Shown here: one piece after another, positions 3,275 to 6,256 of the stretch
Layout of the letters: every line of letters starts with the position of its first letter
Numbering within the stretch: position 1 is the first letter of the stretch
Origin: an uncultured bacterium
GTDB lineage: Bacteria; Patescibacteriota; Minisyncoccia; Phycocordibacterales; UBA9973
NCBI GenBank assembly: GCA_903854645.1
Contig: CAINWY010000086.1
Span: 1-6,256 of the forward strand
Direction of reading: 5' to 3'
Length of the DNA: 6,256 nt
The notes under the pieces: generated by a model
What the model was told of the DNA's origin: nothing
What the model saw: only the letters and a program-made list of their open reading frames with translations
Database searches by the model: none
Translations under genes and position numbers: made by a program

Positions 3275-5861
3275 TGGTTTAACTGAATATATAAAAGCAG
3301 AATTAAATGAAAATGTTTCAAAAGATTTAATTATTTCTTCTTTATTGGAGGCAGGGTGGATAAAAGAAGATATAGATGAAGGATTTTCTGATATTGAAAA
3401 TAATAAATTAAATCCCAAAATTGAAAAAGTAGATCAATATCGTGAATTGCCAGACGAGGGGGATCCCATGGAATTAAAGGTAAAGCTTGAAACAGAGTCC
3501 GAAAAAGAGGCAGAAGGCAGGTATAAACTTATAGCCGATAATCAGCTAAAAACTGCACCAGTAGTAGTAGTGAAACCGCTAAGAAGCAGTAATGTTTATA
3601 ACAACAATGTATCACACATTGCTTCTTCAGAGACCCCTATCGAATATAACCCCAGAGAAGAAGTATCTGAAATTGATAAGATAATTTTAGATACAGAAAA
3701 AAATATTCCCATTATGGAAATACCAGAGGCTGTTATTCCTATCACTGAAGTTCCAATAGCAAGTATCCCGACAGACAAAAAACCTGAAATAATTGCACCT
3801 ACAATTGAGGTACCAGTAGCAATTAAAACTGAAACAGTCGCTACTATTCCAGTATTTTCAGCTCCAATTAATATTGAGAATATAAAAACAGAGATAAAGC
3901 CTAAAGAAAATATAGAAATATCCAAAGAAGTATTGCCTTCTAAAATATGGATTCCAACCACAATAAAACCAATAGAAAGTAATGTCATTTTAAATGCAGA
4001 AAAAAAGATTAAAGAGGGGAGTGATTTAGGAATACACAGGGTAGAAATTTCAAATTCAAAAGAGGAAACTATATTACCTAAAATAAATTTAATAAAAATA
4101 GAATCAAAAGAAAATCAAGGGAAAGGGGCATCACACATAGAGCCTTTGCTAATGAATGAACAAATTATTAAATCAGAGATTAATCCCATAGCAAAAATTG
4201 AAACACCATTCATTCCAAAAGAACCTACAAAGGTGGCATCAATAAATAATTCTTTTGATATATTACCACCAAAGAAGAAGGAAGTGATAAAAGAGTTTGT
4301 TCCCATAAGCAATATAGCCCCCTCTATTCAAAATTTAGGACTCACTAAGATTACAGAAGCTCCAATGAGAAGCGCTATGATTTCTTCATACAGACAAGAC
4401 ATGATTTCATCTGTTGTGCAAGAAGACAATAATATAATAAAAACCAAGAAAAAAAATTTACCCTTAAAACTAGGTATATTAATAGTAGTACTTATTTTGA
4501 TTGGTGGAATGCTTTTTGCTTTTGTAGAGGGTTACATTAAAATTCCCGGATCAAAATTCAGTTTTTTTGTTGTACAAAAGGACCCTAAGGTTGTTTTACT
4601 AAATGCACCATCAACAATCTCAAAATTAAAATCTTACAAAACAGAAACAAATATAAATATTTCCTCTCCATCCTTATCAAATATATCAATTGGTCTTTCT
4701 AGTGGAGATGTAGTTAATTCAAAAGACAAGGAAACTATGTCTATCGATGTAAAGGGTGCCACAACCAATACAGACCAAGATGAAATTACAGATAATATCT
4801 ATAATATAAAAAGTACTCTTCTAAAAAATGACATAAAAACAAATATTAAAAAGCATGGATCAAGTATATACATAACAATACCGGATTTGAGTCAAATATT
4901 GGTAGAAAATACACCAGAACCTACTACACTGTCTCTAAATAGAGACCAAGTCGGTTTAGTTATTAATGAGCTATTACCAGACATGCAAGCACTCATTAAA
5001 AAATTGGATGTTTATAATATAGTATCCAGCGAGACACCACCATATGTAACAAATGAACTGTCTTTTATTTTTAAAGATTTTATAAATACATTTGAATTTG
5101 TAAATAAAGGAGAAGAGAGTATACACGGGGTAGATACATACCACTATGAGGTAACTATTACAAGGGCAAATACTAAAAAATTATTAAGTTCACTTTCAAG
5201 TCTTTTTATGACGCAATTGAATGATGAAGAAAAGAAAGTATTAGAGGAGGCTATTGGAGCTTCAAGCATAGATTCATTTGAGGTCTGGATTGGTAAAAGT
5301 GATGACAATTTGTACCAAATTAAATTTTCAGCGAGTGCCCCATTGTCTAAAATATTAAGATTAAACGATAGTGGTATAGCGGGGAATGAAGTGAAACTAG
5401 GATGGACAACAACTTACTATGATTTAGATATTGAAAATAAAATAAACTCGCCAACCGCAGAAGTAAATGCAGAAAATTTTATAAAAAATATACAAAATAT
5501 TAAAATCAAAAATATAATATCATCACTTAAACCACAATCAACGCTATTTAAAAATGCAGTAGGGTCATACGGAAAGAAGATAAACACAGGAGGCAGCTGT
5601 ACCACACCAGTGTCAGGCTCTATGTTTTCTCCACTTGGTCAGACAAAGGGTGCTGATACTGCCATAGGATCTATCTCTACTATTATGAAAAGTGTTCTAT
5701 CTATTACAAAAGGGGAGGGCTATTGTTACTCCACGCCAAATGCTTGGGCTTTAATTGTGCCTCTTTCTACAACACCTATCTCATATTATTGTGCAGATAG
5801 TGAAGGCAATAAAACAACAATCCTTTCTCCTGTCACTGAGACAAGCTGTATCCCCAAATAA
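3264..5861 (+). CDS. Large single-pass envelope protein: UBA-like N-terminus, disordered linker, LolA/LppX-like and pilin-like exterior domains
   Basis: I do not recognise a named gene. In order: residues 1-47 form a small helical module with 'LLEAGWIKEDIDEGF', a UBA-like pattern common in Patescibacteria proteins. About 66-395 is a low-complexity, Pro/Ile/Glu/Lys-rich linker, probably disordered and cytoplasmic. A lysine-rich stop (KTKKK) precedes one membrane helix (about 401-421). About 435-750 is an exterior beta-rich region with 'GVDTYHYEVTI' and 'SFEVWIGKSDDNLYQIKFS', reminiscent of LolA/LppX-type lipid-binding folds. The last 95 residues carry four cysteines (779, 821, 843, 862) and 'CYSTPNAWAL...YYCADSEGN', like the C-terminal domain of CPR type IV pilin-like proteins. 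There is no N-terminal signal peptide or prepilin site. It is probably a cell-envelope adhesin, sensor or pilus-related protein. The start is set by the first in-frame ATG and the promoter beside it. Confidence 0.85.
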   Translation: MITSGLTEYIKAELNENVSKDLIISSLLEAGWIKEDIDEGFSDIENNKLNPKIEKVDQYRELPDEGDPMELKVKLETESEKEAEGRYKLIADNQLKTAPVVVVKPLRSSNVYNNNVSHIASSETPIEYNPREEVSEIDKIILDTEKNIPIMEIPEAVIPITEVPIASIPTDKKPEIIAPTIEVPVAIKTETVATIPVFSAPINIENIKTEIKPKENIEISKEVLPSKIWIPTTIKPIESNVILNAEKKIKEGSDLGIHRVEISNSKEETILPKINLIKIESKENQGKGASHIEPLLMNEQIIKSEINPIAKIETPFIPKEPTKVASINNSFDILPPKKKEVIKEFVPISNIAPSIQNLGLTKITEAPMRSAMISSYRQDMISSVVQEDNNIIKTKKKNLPLKLGILIVVLILIGGMLFAFVEGYIKIPGSKFSFFVVQKDPKVVLLNAPSTISKLKSYKTETNINISSPSLSNISIGLSSGDVVNSKDKETMSIDVKGATTNTDQDEITDNIYNIKSTLLKNDIKTNIKKHGSSIYITIPDLSQILVENTPEPTTLSLNRDQVGLVINELLPDMQALIKKLDVYNIVSSETPPYVTNELSFIFKDFINTFEFVNKGEESIHGVDTYHYEVTITRANTKKLLSSLSSLFMTQLNDEEKKVLEEAIGASSIDSFEVWIGKSDDNLYQIKFSASAPLSKILRLNDSGIAGNEVKLGWTTTYYDLDIENKINSPTAEVNAENFIKNIQNIKIKNIISSLKPQSTLFKNAVGSYGKKINTGGSCTTPVSGSMFSPLGQTKGADTAIGSISTIMKSVLSITKGEGYCYSTPNAWALIVPLSTTPISYYCADSEGNKTTILSPVTETSCIPK

Positions 5862-5865
5862 AAAA

Positions 5866-6025
5866 TGCCTCTCAGCTTGAATACCTACTGGGACCGCGAG
5901 TACGCTTTTTGATTCTTACAGAATCTGTACACCTTTCACGAATTGTGGAATTAACATTCCAAAATCTAAGCTCAAGGTTTTCAAATCACCAGACGCAAGC
6001 CAAGCAGTTGGCTTGCTTAGGCACC
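5866..6025 (-). ncRNA. Candidate structured RNA element, copy 2 (downstream of tRNA-His)
   Basis: Read on the minus strand, this has the same order of parts as the element at 197-350: GTGCC, hairpin A (6016-5995, 9 bp, loop CTGC), GT, a T-arm antisense segment (5992-5980), GAAAACCTTGAG (5982-5971), hairpin B (5966-5941), GAAAGGTGTAC (5937-5927) and hairpin C (5925-5911, loop TGTAA). The core helix ACCTT/AAGGT with tandem G.A pairs is retained. Hairpin sequences differ from copy 1 but pairing is kept. GGTGCCTA (6025-6018) is complementary to the tRNA-His acceptor 3' strand. Its GTGCCT can also close with AGGCA (5870-5866), followed by a T-run. A terminator lies between the tRNA and this element, so transcription would need read-through or its own promoter. 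Confidence 0.65.
5884..5893 (-). repeat. Partial copy of the tRNA-His T-stem/acceptor junction
   Basis: On the minus strand TCCCAGTAGG repeats ten bases of tRNA-His (6080-6071) exactly, 187 nt further downstream. It sits at the distal end of element copy 2, the same place as the tRNA-Val fragment in copy 1, and is complementary to the element's own split antisense segments. Confidence 0.6.
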
Positions 6026-6074
6026 CCATATTAAAAAGACCCGCCAACGCGGTCTTTTTAATATGGGGTGCCTA
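6018..6074. repeat. 57-nt near-perfect inverted repeat at the tRNA-His 3' end
   Basis: Arms 6018-6039 and 6053-6074 pair over 22 bp, continue after one bulged C as CCGC/GCGG, and close with a CAAC loop. The right arm contains the tRNA-His 3' acceptor strand and its encoded CCA; the left arm therefore repeats the tRNA's 5' acceptor strand, inverted relative to the 3' one. The middle is the terminator. Confidence 0.85.
6033..6059. terminator. Bidirectional terminator between the large CDS and tRNA-His
   Basis: AAAAAGA on the left pairs with TCTTTTT on the right around CCGC/GCGG. It can end the minus-strand tRNA-His transcript (5 nt after CCA) and the plus-strand transcript of the 865-residue protein gene. 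It is the inner part of the 57-nt inverted repeat. Confidence 0.8.
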
Positions 6075-6139
6075 CTGGGATTTGAACCCAGACTGAGAGT
6101 TCCACAAACTCTAGTGCTAACCATTACACTATAGGCACC
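6064..6139 (-). tRNA. tRNA-His(GUG)
   Basis: On the minus strand the gene folds with an 8-bp acceptor GGTGCCTA/TAGGCACC, which includes the extra G-1 paired with C73 that identifies histidine tRNAs. It has a GTGT/GCAC D-stem (one T-G pair), an AGAGT/ACTCT anticodon stem around TTGTGGA (anticodon GTG), and a CTGGG/CCCAG T-stem around TTCAAAT. The tRNA proper is 6067-6139; CCA follows directly at 6066-6064, unlike the other three tRNAs here. It is transcribed toward, and followed by, the terminator and element copy 2. Confidence 0.95.
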
Positions 6140-6142
6140 ATA

Positions 6143-6193
6143 TCAATAACTACCCATTTATACCAGAAAATGGCTAAAAAATCTAGTTATTGA
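6143..6193. repeat. Nested inverted repeats around the tRNA-His promoter
   Basis: TCAATAACTA (6143-6152) and TAGTTATTGA (6184-6193) are a perfect 10-bp inverted repeat; inside it CCATTT (6154-6159) and AAATGG (6168-6173) form another. The putative tRNA-His -10 lies within the dyad. No U-run follows, so it is not a typical terminator; it could be an operator. Confidence 0.6.
6157..6185 (-). promoter_or_regulatory. Putative tRNA-His promoter
   Basis: On the minus strand TATAAA (6162-6157) has a weak TAGATT (6185-6180) 17 bp upstream. Transcription would start about 6150, leaving a leader of roughly 11 nt before the tRNA. Confidence 0.45.
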
Positions 6194-6231
6194 GAAATAA
6201 TTAGTCTAAACATCTTTGATGCTAACTATGT

Positions 6232-6237
6232 TATAAT
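6232..6237 (+). promoter_or_regulatory. Extended -10 of the gene starting at 6244
   Basis: TGTTATAAT is an extended -10 (TGn then TATAAT), followed by exactly 6 nt and ATG6244, the same spacing seen at 1808 and 2624. No clear -35 is visible. Confidence 0.55.
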
Positions 6238-6243
6238 CTAAGT

Positions 6244-6256
6244 ATGAACTCTTCAC
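6244..6256 (+). CDS. Start of a gene cut by the window edge
   Basis: Only ATG AAC TCT TCA is visible (MNSS), too little for any identification. The start is supported solely by the extended -10 box 6 nt upstream, implying a leaderless mRNA as for its neighbours. Confidence 0.4.

Noticed and set aside
3596..3988. 130-residue minus-strand open frame opposite the large CDS
   Set aside because: It mirrors the Ile/Val/Pro-rich repetitive linker of the plus-strand gene, is hydrophobic and low-complexity, and has no promoter or recognisable domain.
1..6256. CRISPR array, transposase, integrase or reverse transcriptase
   Set aside because: No regularly spaced repeats and no such protein motifs are present. 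If the tRNA elements are mobile, their enzyme is encoded elsewhere.

Overview
The window looks like part of an AT-rich Candidate Phyla Radiation (Patescibacteria/Parcubacteria-like) genome. This is inferred from several features: the large membrane protein pairs an N-terminal 'AGW..EDI' UBA-like module with a pilin-like cysteine tail, a combination typical of these bacteria; a LAGLIDADG endonuclease sits beside a tRNA; three of four intact tRNAs lack an encoded CCA; and several genes have TATAAT only 6-8 nt before ATG, suggesting leaderless mRNAs. No rRNA or marker phylogeny is available to confirm this.

Layout. 1-140: a 67-nt direct repeat ending in tRNA-Val sequence, so a broken tRNA-Val 5' end precedes the intact gene. 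123-195: tRNA-Val(UAC). 197-350: a structured, apparently non-coding element. 353-424: tRNA-Arg(UCU), followed after 1 nt by an RluA-type pseudouridine synthase (426-1232). Then come a long inverted repeat, rplS (1324-1722) and its terminator. 1771-2531: a LAGLIDADG gene bracketed by a tRNA-Leu anticodon-arm fragment and the intact tRNA-Leu(GAG) at 2493-2575. 2624-3196: a membrane-anchored methyltransferase. 3264-5861: an 865-residue single-pass membrane protein. 5866-6139, minus strand: tRNA-His(GUG), a terminator, and a second copy of the structured element. 6244-end: the first codons of another gene.

The main discovery is that the elements at 197-350 (+) and about 6025-5866 (-) are two copies of one structured RNA-like family, each placed just 3' of a tRNA. 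They share GAAAACCTTGAG, GAAAGGT(C/G)TAC, a TGTAA hairpin loop and a tandem G.A helix, and their hairpins differ by compensatory base changes. Each carries a bipartite segment complementary to the 3' half (T-loop, T-stem and acceptor) of its own upstream tRNA, split at the acceptor/T-arm junction by a 9-bp hairpin. Each also has, further downstream, a direct partial copy of that tRNA's T-arm/acceptor sequence. This fits a small tRNA-targeting mobile or guide-RNA-like element, or a cis-regulator of tRNA maturation. I recognise no described family; mechanism is inference.

Most protein genes appear to be separate short transcription units, with informational genes (tRNAs, rRNA/tRNA modification, L19) next to envelope-associated genes. 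Three of the four tRNA loci carry duplicated tRNA fragments, so tRNA genes seem to be repeated insertion or rearrangement sites here.
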